Source: Brevibacillus laterosporus LMG 15441 (GTDB taxonomy: Bacteria; Bacillota; Bacilli; Brevibacillales; Brevibacillaceae). From it: DNA of 64,000 nt. The stretch covers positions 3,010,501-3,074,500 of the forward strand of contig NZ_CP007806.1 of the NCBI RefSeq assembly GCF_000219535.2. The letters are read 5' to 3'. Shown here one piece after another: positions 8,464 through 17,853 of this stretch. Made by a program: the position numbers and the translations under genes. The notes under the pieces were generated by a model. It did not search any database, was not told the DNA's origin, and saw nothing but the letters and a program-made list of their open reading frames with translations. Position 1 is the stretch's first letter. Every line of letters starts with the position of its first letter.

Positions 8464-11400
8464 TTAGATAGTTGCTTGATGCTCATTTTCTAGCATGAGA
8501 GAAAGTAGCTTGAGATACCCATAAATGAGTTCCTCGACTTTTCCATGGTTTAATTTGTTTTGATCATATCGACATTCAAAAGCAATCATTTTTGGCTCGA
8601 TTTGCAATTCAAATATGAGATCAAACAAGCGATTAAATTCGTTTGACTGAGAAGAATATTCGGTAAATAACGGCCATATTTGTTCATTTTTTTTACTTGT
8701 ATAGCTCTTTTCCAATGACTGTATAGAATATAGAGAAAGGAGATTTGGCTGTATTCGCGCTTCTCTTACATATCTAAATAAGTCGCCAAAATCTTCAATG
8801 CTGCTCATATTTACGTGAATAGCTATGGTTCTATGATCCGTTGTCTGCAACTGAAGGGTGACATCAGTCAGTTCGCCGACTTCAGCATACAAATACAGAT
8901 TCATTGCAAGTAAAATATCAGCTATCTCGACACTGTACCGATCTGCTACCATATGTAAGCCAGCAACCATTTCTTCCTGAAAAGCAAACGTGAATAGCGT
9001 ACTGTTATGACCTTCAGTTACATTAAAATATTCTGAAGGGAGCTGGATGGCTGGAATTTGAATCAATGGTAGATTCTCTACTGTCCTCGATTCAATATAG
9101 CTGGCTAACTTCGCAATTGTAGAGTAGGAAAAAACATCTCCAATATCTATTTTCCCCGCATATTTTTTATCTACTTGGGCATGCATCTGAACTAGCAGAA
9201 TGGAATTTCCGCCTAAATCGAAAAAGCTTTCATGTAAACCAATGACATCCCGTTTCAATACATTTTTCCAGATCTCCACTAACTCCCGCTCAACCTCTGT
9301 ATGCGGAGACTGAATGAGCACTTCACTTGATCGTACACCTTCGCTCAGTTTAGGTAATTGCTTTCGATCGATCTTCCCGTTAGCTGTAAGCGGAAGCTCC
9401 TTTAGAAAAACAAAGTGTGCTGGAACCATATATTCTGGTAATTCCTGACGAAGTACCTGACGAAGCTCATGCGGATTTACATCATGCTGCCCTACGTAAT
9501 AAGCGGTTAGATTCTGCGAAGCGCCAACCTCCTCCACGATCACCACTGCTTCGTGAACCGCTGGGTGTTTTACTAAGCAATTCTCAATCTCGCCAAGCTC
9601 AACGCGGAAGCCCCTAATCTTGATTTGATGGTCGATTCTACCTTTAAACTCAATCGTTCCGTCTGGAAGCCATCTTGCTAAATCACCAGTGCGATACATC
9701 ATTCGATCTGTTTGGAATGGATTTATCACAAACTTTTCGGAAGTCTGTTCCTCTCGATTCAGATAACCTTTTGATAAGCCGTCACCTGCTAAACACAATT
9801 CGCCTGTCATACCGATTGGCTGTAAGCTATTGTGCTGATTGAGAATGTAGGCTTGTGTATTCGCGATTGGTTTTCCGATTGTAATAGCAGTTGTATTTGT
9901 CACATCCTGTATTAACGACCAGATCGTTGTTTCTGTAGGACCGTACATATTATATATCTTGGCTTGTGTACGTTCTTTCAGTTGAGCTAATAGGGAAGGG
10001 AGAAGAGCTTCTCCTCCTATCAGGATTTGTTCTAATTGGCTAAAGCAATCTGCCTCACTGTATAAAAGCAATTGCAGTCGAGAAGGTGTGAGTTGCAAGG
10101 AATTGATATTTTGAACCTTGATCAGCTCATTTAATAATTTTGGATCACGCTGCTGTGCTTCTGTTGCAACAACTACACGCATTCCTTGAGTGAGTGGCAC
10201 TAACGTCTCTAATACAAAAATATCAAAGGAAATGGTAGTAAGAGCTAGGATTGATTTTCCTTCAGTAAAAGCAAGTTTCTCAGTGATTCCTTGGATAAAA
10301 TTATGAACCGCTCTATGAGGAATCATGACTCCTTTTGGCTGCCCAGTTGATCCAGAAGTGTAAATCACATACGCTAAATCCTCTGACCCAGCAGTATCTG
10401 CTTTCCACAAGGACTCTTCTTCATACGCTACCGTCTCGTCAAGATAAATGTATTCCTGCCCCATTTGGTTATCTGAGACTAAATGCCGTTGGGTAAGAAT
10501 CAATGTAGCGCCACTATCTGTAAGCATGTATTTCACACGCTCCTCAGGATAGGTCGGATCTATTGGTAAATATGCTCCTCCGGCTTTAAGAATCGCAAGT
10601 AAGCCGATCATCATATCCAATGAACGTTCGGTCATTAACCCAACAATCGTATTGGGGCCTACTCCTTTATCAATCAAACTGCAAGCGACTCTCTTGGCTT
10701 GTTCATCCAATTCACGATATGTTAGCTGAGCTCCCTCACATACGACCGCTATCTGATCCGGTGTTTTTTTGGCTTGTAGCGCAATTAATTCATGAATAGT
10801 CTTACTACGATCATATGAAAGCATGGTGTCATTGAATCGCTCAAGCAGCTCATTCTCTTCTGCTAGAGTCGTAATCTTGAGCTGGCTAAGCTCGATTTCT
10901 GGATTCGCTATGACTTGTTCTATCAATTCCTCGATATGACCAAAGATTCTTTTGATAAAGTCGTAGCTATGTAAATTCGCGTTGTAGCCCATCCGAATGA
11001 TCAAGGACTCTCCCGTGATGACCATTATGCTAAAGTCATAATTGGTTTGTTCCAATAACTCAAGATGAGTGATTGCTTGAGCAAGCCCCCTCGTACCTGA
11101 CTCAATGCTTGATTCACTCATATCAATTGGTGATTTTTGAAAAATAGAAACATGGTCAATGATGCCTTGACTCATATTTGTACCTACTGGCATCTCATAA
11201 AGCGGGAAAAAATCATACATCTTTGCTCTAGTTGAGCTTTCCTGAGCCATTTGTACAAGCTGTCCAAACGTTTCTACCCGGTCTGTCCGAATACGCACAG
11301 GAACTGTATTAATAAATAATCCGATCATCTGGTTAATGCCTGCTACTTCGGCATTTCGGCCAGACACAACAGATCCAAACACTACATCGTCTACATTGTT

Positions 11401-12201
11401 ATATCGTTGGAGCACCAGTCCCCATATTGCTTCCCATACCGTGCTTAATGTAGCATTATTTTGCCGTGCAAGCTTAGTAAGCTGTTGTGTTTTTTTAATA
11501 TCGATCTCAAATTCCGCTTCTTTTGCCTCATATCCAGTAGCATTCGCTTTATTGATTAAACTTGGCATTACGGCCAACTGATCATAACCTTCCAGATAAC
11601 CTCCCCAATATTCCTTGGCCTGCTCATTATCCTGCTTTTCTAACCATTGAATAAATTGCTGATAGGAATGGACCGGTTCCAGCTTTAGCGTTTTATGGAA
11701 CGCAAAAGAATCGTAAATTTGTAGAAATTCATGGAACATAATACCAAGTGACCAGCCATCCATAATTAAATGATGGTAGCTCCAAACTACTTTAAAGCAC
11801 TCTTTTGATGTCTGGAATATAGCAATACGAATAAGGACTTCTTTAGATAAATGAAATCCCTGTGTTTTGTCTTTCTTCAAATAATCTTGTACATATTCCT
11901 CCTGATCACGCACTCTGGAAATATCCTCAAAATGAATGCTCGTCAATTCCCGTTTTTTAAGCACCAGTTGCATTGGCTTTTTTACTTTTTCATATACAAA
12001 GGCTGTTCGTAAAATATCATGTCGTTCAATTAATACATTGACGCTTTTTAAAAACAGATCAATTTCTACATGACCTTCAATCGAAAAAGTCAAGCTCTGA
12101 AAGTAGGCACCAGAATCTTTATGTACAATGGAGTGAAATAAAATGCCTTCTTGTAAGGGAGTCAGCGGATAAATTTTGGTTACTTCTGGTTTTTTTTCCA
12201 A
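8464..12201 (-). CDS. NRPS module C-A(Gly-like)-PCP with a half condensation domain at the C-terminus
   Basis: A 1245-residue NRPS. I chose the TTG at 12201 because AAAGGAG lies eight bases upstream; an upstream in-frame TTG has no such site. The C domain (about 10-440) has an intact HHLIMDG at 143-149. The A domain (about 470-950) has YTSGSTGQPKG, YGPTETTIW, the GELCLAG and TGDL motifs, and the NGK lysine (Lys943). Aligning the specificity pocket to GrsA by eye gives D-I-L-S-L-G-M-I-W-K, close to the known glycine code. The PCP serine is Ser1000 (LGGNS). Residues from about 1040 to the end resemble the C-terminal lobe of a C domain and have no HHxxxDG. Such a half-domain might contact a release partner or be a relic. 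No thioesterase is seen, which fits release by an amine such as a polyamine. Confidence 0.88.
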   Translation of the reverse strand: MEKKPEVTKIYPLTPLQEGILFHSIVHKDSGAYFQSLTFSIEGHVEIDLFLKSVNVLIERHDILRTAFVYEKVKKPMQLVLKKRELTSIHFEDISRVRDQEEYVQDYLKKDKTQGFHLSKEVLIRIAIFQTSKECFKVVWSYHHLIMDGWSLGIMFHEFLQIYDSFAFHKTLKLEPVHSYQQFIQWLEKQDNEQAKEYWGGYLEGYDQLAVMPSLINKANATGYEAKEAEFEIDIKKTQQLTKLARQNNATLSTVWEAIWGLVLQRYNNVDDVVFGSVVSGRNAEVAGINQMIGLFINTVPVRIRTDRVETFGQLVQMAQESSTRAKMYDFFPLYEMPVGTNMSQGIIDHVSIFQKSPIDMSESSIESGTRGLAQAITHLELLEQTNYDFSIMVITGESLIIRMGYNANLHSYDFIKRIFGHIEELIEQVIANPEIELSQLKITTLAEENELLERFNDTMLSYDRSKTIHELIALQAKKTPDQIAVVCEGAQLTYRELDEQAKRVACSLIDKGVGPNTIVGLMTERSLDMMIGLLAILKAGGAYLPIDPTYPEERVKYMLTDSGATLILTQRHLVSDNQMGQEYIYLDETVAYEEESLWKADTAGSEDLAYVIYTSGSTGQPKGVMIPHRAVHNFIQGITEKLAFTEGKSILALTTISFDIFVLETLVPLTQGMRVVVATEAQQRDPKLLNELIKVQNINSLQLTPSRLQLLLYSEADCFSQLEQILIGGEALLPSLLAQLKERTQAKIYNMYGPTETTIWSLIQDVTNTTAITIGKPIANTQAYILNQHNSLQPIGMTGELCLAGDGLSKGYLNREEQTSEKFVINPFQTDRMMYRTGDLARWLPDGTIEFKGRIDHQIKIRGFRVELGEIENCLVKHPAVHEAVVIVEEVGASQNLTAYYVGQHDVNPHELRQVLRQELPEYMVPAHFVFLKELPLTANGKIDRKQLPKLSEGVRSSEVLIQSPHTEVERELVEIWKNVLKRDVIGLHESFFDLGGNSILLVQMHAQVDKKYAGKIDIGDVFSYSTIAKLASYIESRTVENLPLIQIPAIQLPSEYFNVTEGHNSTLFTFAFQEEMVAGLHMVADRYSVEIADILLAMNLYLYAEVGELTDVTLQLQTTDHRTIAIHVNMSSIEDFGDLFRYVREARIQPNLLSLYSIQSLEKSYTSKKNEQIWPLFTEYSSQSNEFNRLFDLIFELQIEPKMIAFECRYDQNKLNHGKVEELIYGYLKLLSLMLENEHQATI

Positions 12202-12257
12202 GTGAAAAGCTCCTTTTTCTTCCCATAGTAAAGGTGACGGTTCAATCAATTTTCAAA

Positions 12258-13514
12258 TCAGTAATTCTGAAACTCAGGAAGCAAATAGCCCGTCCCTGTT
12301 TCGTCTAGAATTTCATCAACGCGTTTTTTCTGTTCCTCAGTTGGAGTTTTTTTGGTTACAAATACCGATGTCAGCATATCAAGGGCTTCACGCATTTGTT
12401 TTACGGTCGGTTCTACGCCTGTCTCTTCCAGCTCATTTTGTAGCTTTTGAATCCGTCGATATGGCTCAATCACACCTTGTTGATACGCTTCAGCATCCAT
12501 ATTTCGATTTGGTGTTGCAACAGCAACAGCTAAGCATTTTGTAACTACACTAGGAATAAAGGCTTGATAATCCGCCGGGAATCCCATCATTTCTTTCACG
12601 CCAACAACATCCTGTGCGACATCATATGAATAGGCAAGTACATCAGGATATTCCTTTTTCATTAAATTGCGCAAGACCTTATTCGGTCCAAACTCGATTA
12701 CTTTTCGAATGCCCTTTTGGTATAAAAACTGCATAGTGGCAAGCCATTGAACCGGTGCCGTCACTTGTGTAGTCAAATTTTCTACAATTTGATCACTGCT
12801 TGTGTATGGCTGTCCATCGACATTCGCAATGACAGAATAACGCATAGGCTGATAGCTATTTTGTTGAAGCTCCGTCTGTAAAGAGGAAGCAACTGATTGC
12901 ATTAGTGGACTATGAAACGGGGCGCTAACACGCAAGAATATGACTGTAGCCCCCATCTGTTCCAGTATTTTTGCTACCTTTTCAATCGCTTGGCGATGAC
13001 CGGAAATAACTACTTGACGTGAGGAATTAATGTTAGAAAGATGCGCAAAGTTCTCCTCATCTGAATATTCACAACAAACCTTTTCAATGTCAGCCTTGTC
13101 TATTCCCGAAACAGATGCCATCGCTCCAGTTCCTTGAGCCGTTATTTCCTGCATAAGTAGACCGCGCTTATGAACGAAACGAACTGCCTGTGAAAAATTC
13201 ATTGCTCCAGCGCAAACAAGTGCGGAATATTCACCTAAGCTATGTCCAGCGACAAAATGAGGCTTGACACCTATCTCCTGCATATAAACACGCCAAAGAG
13301 CAATACTTGTAGCTAAAATAGCTGGTTGAGCATTAGCCGTTTTGGTCAGCTCCTCAAGATCGCCTTCGATGCATAGTTTACGTAAATCAAATCCTACGAT
13401 CTGCTCGGCCTCTTCAAAGGTCCTTCTAGCAATAGCGTAATGATCGCATAACTCTTTTCCCATATTGACATATTGTGAGCCTTGTCCAGAAAACACAAAT
13501 GCTAAATCTCTCAT
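12258..13514 (-). CDS. Discrete malonyl-CoA acyltransferase (FabD-like, trans-AT)
   Basis: A 418-residue stand-alone acyltransferase. The first 285 residues or so are FabD-like: the FSGQGSQ start, the nucleophile motif GHSLGEYS, and the APFHS motif, whose Phe favours malonyl over methylmalonyl. It also has a roughly 130-residue C-terminal extension, predicted helical with charged repeats, which ends in LLPEFQNY. Such extensions are common in stand-alone ATs of trans-AT clusters; its function is not evident from sequence. It lies directly between sbnA and the NRPS gene, and it would supply malonyl units in trans to the ACP of the PKS, which lacks an AT domain. It is unlikely to be the housekeeping FabD, given its position and extension. 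Confidence 0.87.
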   Translation of the reverse strand: MRDLAFVFSGQGSQYVNMGKELCDHYAIARRTFEEAEQIVGFDLRKLCIEGDLEELTKTANAQPAILATSIALWRVYMQEIGVKPHFVAGHSLGEYSALVCAGAMNFSQAVRFVHKRGLLMQEITAQGTGAMASVSGIDKADIEKVCCEYSDEENFAHLSNINSSRQVVISGHRQAIEKVAKILEQMGATVIFLRVSAPFHSPLMQSVASSLQTELQQNSYQPMRYSVIANVDGQPYTSSDQIVENLTTQVTAPVQWLATMQFLYQKGIRKVIEFGPNKVLRNLMKKEYPDVLAYSYDVAQDVVGVKEMMGFPADYQAFIPSVVTKCLAVAVATPNRNMDAEAYQQGVIEPYRRIQKLQNELEETGVEPTVKQMREALDMLTSVFVTKKTPTEEQKKRVDEILDETGTGYLLPEFQNY

Positions 13515-13618
13515 GTATTCATCACTCCCCCATTACGTATTTTGGTTTACTAGTCATAGATAACGCCCCCAAATTAGATGCTTGATGATAGATAATCGTG
13601 ATAGGACGTTTTATATCG

Positions 13619-14572
13619 TTATGATTGGTGTAGGCAGAATTTTTCTACCCACTCTTTGTTATAAATCGTATCCACATAAGATAAACCGCTATCAGGACAA
13701 AGAAAGACTACATTCGGCGGTGTTTGAAATGTCTTATCTGCAAAATAATGCTTGATAGCATAATAGGAGCTGCCCGATGAGCCACCTACAAATAAAGCGT
13801 GCTTTTCTAGCAGTTCGTGACACCCTTGGATTGCTCGATACTCGGGTACATGAATCACCTCGTCGATCATAGCCTCCTTCAGTATTTCTGGGACCATGCT
13901 AGATCCAATCCCTGGAATAAAGCGTTTTTTCGGACTATTCCCAAATATCACCGAACCCTCTGTATCTACTGCAATAACCTTAACGGATGGAAACTTTTCT
14001 TTTAATCTGCGGGACACACCAGCAATGGTTCCACACGAGCTAACACCGATAAACACATAATCCAGATGTTCAAAGGAGTCGGCAATTTCCCTGCCTAATC
14101 CATGATAATGAGCCAGGAAGCTATCCCGGTTTGCATACTGATTTGTCCAAAATGAATCTTTGATTGTACGTAGAAGTTCATTTACTTTTCTTATTCGATT
14201 TAATAAATAACCACCAGTCTCGTCTCGCTCGGTTACTTTTATCACCTTGGTAGCGGTGACACGTAAAACCTTTTCATATATCTCATTAATATTATTATCA
14301 ACAATAGGTATAAAGGGAATTTCGAGCTTTTTACATAAATAGGCTAATGCGATGCCAAAATTTCCGGAAGTAGATTCAATTACAGTAGTCGTAGGGGTTA
14401 TTTCGCCTCTCTCAATTGCAGATTTTAATATGTAATAAGCCGGCCGAACTTTCACACTTCCACTATAATTCTGAAATTCCAGCTTGGTATAAAGGTTCAT
14501 CGTATCGTTTTTCAAATGTAAAAGAGGTGTATCACCAATAAATGACTGTAGCTCGTCTAGTTTTGATAGCAT
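13619..14572 (-). CDS. sbnA: SbnA-like O-phosphoserine-dependent Dap synthase subunit
   Basis: A 317-residue fold-type II PLP enzyme of the cysteine synthase family. The PLP lysine lies in SGSVKVRPAYYIL, the carboxylate-binding loop is ESTSGNFG, and a glycine-rich phosphate loop reads GVSSCGTIAG. SbnA joins O-phospho-L-serine and glutamate to N-(1-amino-1-carboxyl-2-ethyl)-glutamate, the substrate of SbnB. Co-occurrence with SbnB in one operon makes this role more likely than cysteine synthesis. It is the first gene of the biosynthetic transcript in this window. The ATG follows GGGAGAGGTAATTT. If the operon works as read, Dap supply is built into the cluster. Confidence 0.87.
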   Translation of the reverse strand: MLSKLDELQSFIGDTPLLHLKNDTMNLYTKLEFQNYSGSVKVRPAYYILKSAIERGEITPTTTVIESTSGNFGIALAYLCKKLEIPFIPIVDNNINEIYEKVLRVTATKVIKVTERDETGGYLLNRIRKVNELLRTIKDSFWTNQYANRDSFLAHYHGLGREIADSFEHLDYVFIGVSSCGTIAGVSRRLKEKFPSVKVIAVDTEGSVIFGNSPKKRFIPGIGSSMVPEILKEAMIDEVIHVPEYRAIQGCHELLEKHALFVGGSSGSSYYAIKHYFADKTFQTPPNVVFLCPDSGLSYVDTIYNKEWVEKFCLHQS

Positions 14573-14849
14573 AAATTACCTCTCCCTTTGGTATTCGTAT
14601 TGCCCAATGCAACACTTCGCTTGCATTCCTTTTCATAAAAGTGCATGCTGATTAAGCTATCACCTTCAATCAAACTAAATAAAGTGCTCTAGCTACTTTC
14701 TGTTAGAAGCGAATAATCAAAAAGTGAATTGTAAGTAAATTCAAAACAAACAGCAAATTTCATTCACATTCCTGTTATGAAATAAAATGACTTTTTAAGA
14801 TAATCTTTACTATAAAAGCATATTATTGAAAAATTTTTTCCATATTTTT

Positions 14850-14878
14850 AATATACCTAAACTTTCCAGCGATGTCTA
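14850..14878 (-). promoter_or_regulatory. Predicted sigma-A promoter of the biosynthetic operon
   Basis: On the minus strand TAGACA (14878-14873) and TATATT (14855-14850) are separated by 17 bases, one mismatch each from consensus. The region 14573-15060 holds no gene. It is very AT-rich, and the predicted transcript would have a leader of about 270 bases before sbnA. I saw no convincing riboswitch in that leader. This is a sequence prediction only. Confidence 0.45.
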
Positions 14879-15065
14879 TATGACGAAAAGCTAAAAGTTA
14901 CTATATTCACTTTTTTTCAAAAAGGTAATTCTTTTATTATTATGGAAAAATAGGCCATTATTGAATTTTAAGAATATATTATAAATAAATGCTTCCTTAT
15001 ATTTTATAAATAAAATTTTTCCTCCAGCGTTTTTTTATCTAATAAAGAAATTATTAATTTTTGTT

Positions 15066-15107
15066 AATAAAGCGCGCCATCTCTTCATGAGATCAGCGCG
15101 CTTTATC
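15066..15107 (-). terminator. Hairpin terminator after the fabG operon
   Basis: AAAGCGCGC (15069-15077) pairs perfectly with GCGCGCTTT (15096-15104). Inside it ATCTC/GAGAT adds a second stem around a TTCAT loop. It sits 12 bases after the fabG stop. The U-run is short (TTT-A-TT), but the stem is very stable. Because the gene on each side is on the minus strand, it insulates the TetR-led operon from the NRPS/PKS operon. Confidence 0.75.
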
Positions 15108-15116
15108 GTTACTTGT

Positions 15117-15878
15117 TCAAATCGACAGTCCGCCATTCACCTCTAAGACCGTACCGTTTACATAATCTGCATCCTCTGAGGCTAAGAATAGGTAAGCTTT
15201 TGCAATATCAGATGGCTTCCCTAGACGATGGAGAGGAATTTGGGCAACCAAATTTGACAGTACCTTCTCAGGTACCTTTAGAGCCATTGAAGTTTCAATA
15301 AAGCCCGGAGCAACCGCATTGACCGTTATTCCCTTTCTACCTAGCTCCTTGGCCCAAGTTTTTGTCATCCCAATTACTCCTGCTTTAGATGCAGCATAGT
15401 TGGTTTGGCCAATATTACCAGCACAGCCGACAATAGATGATGTATTAATAATTTTACCCGAGCCTTTCTCAATCAGATGCGGAATAACTGCTTTTGTGCA
15501 GTAGAAAACCCCATTCAGGTTAACATCAATAACCCGTTGCCATTGCTCTACCGTCATTTTTGCTACCATAGCATCCTGCGTAATCCCCGCATTGTTAATC
15601 AAAATGTCCACTGTGGAAAATGCTTCGATTACACTTTGAACCAGCTTCTCGACACTCTCCATGTTGGAGACATCTACCTGTACATACCTAACATGCTCAA
15701 AACCAGCCTGCTGGCACTCCTCCAATAAGGTGATTCCCGCACTTTGATTATAATCAGCGATGACCACCTTTGCGCCTTCCTCTAAAAACAGCTTCACGGT
15801 CTCTTTGCCTATACCATTGGCTCCTCCTGTTACGATCACTACTTTTGCTTGTAGCTTCTGCGTATTAATCTGACTCAT
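15117..15878 (-). CDS. fabG: FabG-like 3-oxoacyl-ACP/CoA reductase (SDR)
   Basis: A 253-residue classical short-chain dehydrogenase. It has the NADP-binding TGGANGIG near residue 18, NNAG near 92, a catalytic Ser in the NTSSIVG segment and YAASK near 160, and it ends in the typical VNGG-type tail. It would reduce 3-oxoacyl thioesters to 3-hydroxyacyl thioesters. As the last gene of the TetR-led operon, it follows the NHL protein by 72 bases. Together with the KAS III-like enzyme, the MaoC hydratase and the acyl-CoA ligase, it completes most of an elongation or modification cycle on acyl thioesters. It is probably a paralogue of a housekeeping FabG, as no acpP, fabD or fabF lies beside it. Confidence 0.82.
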   Translation of the reverse strand: MSQINTQKLQAKVVIVTGGANGIGKETVKLFLEEGAKVVIADYNQSAGITLLEECQQAGFEHVRYVQVDVSNMESVEKLVQSVIEAFSTVDILINNAGITQDAMVAKMTVEQWQRVIDVNLNGVFYCTKAVIPHLIEKGSGKIINTSSIVGCAGNIGQTNYAASKAGVIGMTKTWAKELGRKGITVNAVAPGFIETSMALKVPEKVLSNLVAQIPLHRLGKPSDIAKAYLFLASEDADYVNGTVLEVNGGLSI

Positions 15879-15950
15879 AGCAACTATTTCTCCTCTCTAT
15901 CAGCTATTTGGAGTATATTCACTCGAAAAAACAACATGCACCATTATTTT

Positions 15951-17852
15951 TTAGTCCGATGGAACGAATTTTTGAATCCGTTGCAGCAGCCCATCCGCAA
16001 TCCACAGTGCTCCTGAAGAATCAATCCCTACTCCCTGCGGAGAGAAAAAATGTCCGTCTGCTCCACTAAAATGCCCCCACTCCTTAAGAAATTTTCCCTC
16101 TTGATCGTACATTTCCATTCGATTGTTCGAGGTATCCGCGACATAAACACGATCCTGTTTATCTATGGCAATACCGATTGGGAGAAACAAATCCCCTTTT
16201 CCTTCCTTCCAATTTCCCAATTGGTCTGTTGCACCTACACCACCATTCGTTCCCCATTTAGCTAGAAAACGTCCGCTATTATCAAACTTCTGAATACGAT
16301 GATTATTCCGATCCACCACATATATGTTGTCTTTTGAATCAATGGCCAATTGCATTGGCTGGTTAAACTGGCCTTCTTTTGTTCCCTTTTGGCCCCATTC
16401 TGTCATGTAAATGAAAAACGGATTAAATTTTTGAATGCGATGATTAAGTGTATCAGCCACAAAGATGTTTCCTTTACTATCAACTGCTACACCTGCTGGA
16501 AATTGAAAAAAACCGCTGAGATAGCCCATCGATCCATAGGTAGCTACAAAAACACCCGTATTGGTAAATTTCTGAATGCGATGATTCACAGAGTCAGCAA
16601 CATAAACAAATCCGTAAGCATCTATAGCAACCTGACGTGGAACGATAAATTGACCAGGCAAACTGCCAAAAGCATTGGGGCCACCATTTCCGAAATTATT
16701 GCCCCATTTTCCAACGAGCACTCCACTGGAATTATACTTTAGAATCCTATGATTAAATGAATCAGCCACAAAGATATTGCCGCTTTTGTCAATTTCCACA
16801 TCGAAAGGACCCGCATACTGCTTTTTGTCACCACGAGAGTTTCCGATAGAACCATCTAGCACAGCACTCAAAACGGAATCTTTATAGACAACAATCCGAT
16901 TATTCCCCGTATCTGTTACGTAGAATTTCCCACCCCCATCAGGCAACACCTGGTTTGGATAGATTAAAATCGGAAATAGTCCCACAGTATACAAAAAGCG
17001 ATCCTGCTGATCAAATTTCATGATCCGATTGTTAAAGGTATCTGCCACGTAGAATGCACCTGATAAAGGATCGAAATTGATGCCTCTCGGAAAATTAAAT
17101 TGGCAGGGTCCAAGACCAGATTCACCTTTTCCAATCTGTCTTTGGAACTTGCCTTTATCATTAAACACCTGTATTCGATTATTAAATGTGTCAGCTATGT
17201 ATACCTCATCAGTTGGACTAATTGCAATTCCTTGTGGGAGGGCAAGCTCTCCTTGTCCTTTTCCGTATGTGCCAATCGTTAGTAGATATGCCCCAGCCTG
17301 ATCAAACTTTTGAATACGATGATTATATTCATCAGTAACATAATAGTTATTCTTGCTGTCAACCGCTAGCTCTCGTGGAAAACCAAACTCTCCTTCCCCT
17401 TTCCCACGGGTTCCCCAGCTTTTTAAAAAATGGAATTGATGATCAAACTTTTGTATCCGATAATTCCCCGTATCTGCTACTAGAATATTCCCCTCCTTAT
17501 CAATAGCGACTCCAAACGGCATGTTGAACTTTCCTGGCTTGTCACCAAGACCACCAAAGGTCTCTAGTACCTTACCAGACTTATTCATTTTCACAATCCG
17601 ATGATTCCCCATATCAGCCACATATATATTGCCAGTAAGATCCTTTGCCATAGCGACTGGCGTACGGAACATCGAAGGATCGTCTGCTTCATTTCCCCAA
17701 GCTTCTGAATACGTAAAGCTTGAGGCAAACACAGGTGACCCCACAAGGAAAATTAGGGAAAACGAACAGATTATGGAGAGTAGGTTGGTTACAAAAAGTG
17801 TATGAAGCCTTGATCGCTTATGACAAAAAGGGCGATTTTCCAAGCTTTTCAT
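15951..17852 (-). CDS. Secreted or anchored NHL-repeat beta-propeller protein (12 repeats)
   Basis: The ATG at 17852 is chosen because GGGGGAGGA lies eight bases upstream; the longer frame would overlap the preceding gene. It gives 633 residues. An N-terminal basic stretch and the hydrophobic segment TNLLSIICSFSLIFLVG, followed by VFASS, look like a signal peptide. Twelve NHL-type repeats follow, each ending in a variant of VADxxNHRIQKF, spaced about 47-55 residues apart, which is enough for two six-bladed propellers. Only the last repeat departs clearly (WIADGLLQRIQKF). NHL propellers are usually binding scaffolds, or sometimes hydrolases; no catalytic signature is visible. Its place among cytosolic acyl-thioester enzymes, starting one base after the KAS III stop, is unexpected. 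Confidence 0.85.
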   Translation of the reverse strand: MKSLENRPFCHKRSRLHTLFVTNLLSIICSFSLIFLVGSPVFASSFTYSEAWGNEADDPSMFRTPVAMAKDLTGNIYVADMGNHRIVKMNKSGKVLETFGGLGDKPGKFNMPFGVAIDKEGNILVADTGNYRIQKFDHQFHFLKSWGTRGKGEGEFGFPRELAVDSKNNYYVTDEYNHRIQKFDQAGAYLLTIGTYGKGQGELALPQGIAISPTDEVYIADTFNNRIQVFNDKGKFQRQIGKGESGLGPCQFNFPRGINFDPLSGAFYVADTFNNRIMKFDQQDRFLYTVGLFPILIYPNQVLPDGGGKFYVTDTGNNRIVVYKDSVLSAVLDGSIGNSRGDKKQYAGPFDVEIDKSGNIFVADSFNHRILKYNSSGVLVGKWGNNFGNGGPNAFGSLPGQFIVPRQVAIDAYGFVYVADSVNHRIQKFTNTGVFVATYGSMGYLSGFFQFPAGVAVDSKGNIFVADTLNHRIQKFNPFFIYMTEWGQKGTKEGQFNQPMQLAIDSKDNIYVVDRNNHRIQKFDNSGRFLAKWGTNGGVGATDQLGNWKEGKGDLFLPIGIAIDKQDRVYVADTSNNRMEMYDQEGKFLKEWGHFSGADGHFFSPQGVGIDSSGALWIADGLLQRIQKFVPSD

Positions 17853-17853
17853 A

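Noticed and set aside
2373-14572. Spergualin-type product (also from Brevibacillus laterosporus)
   Set aside because: Gly and a beta-hydroxyacyl unit would fit, but the Dap genes have no role in spergualin. The edeine or galantin type explains more of the genes. It is kept as a weak alternative only.
14573-15060. Riboswitch or small RNA in the sbnA leader
   Set aside because: The stretch is AT-rich and no known aptamer core or strong stem is visible. Only a promoter is supported.
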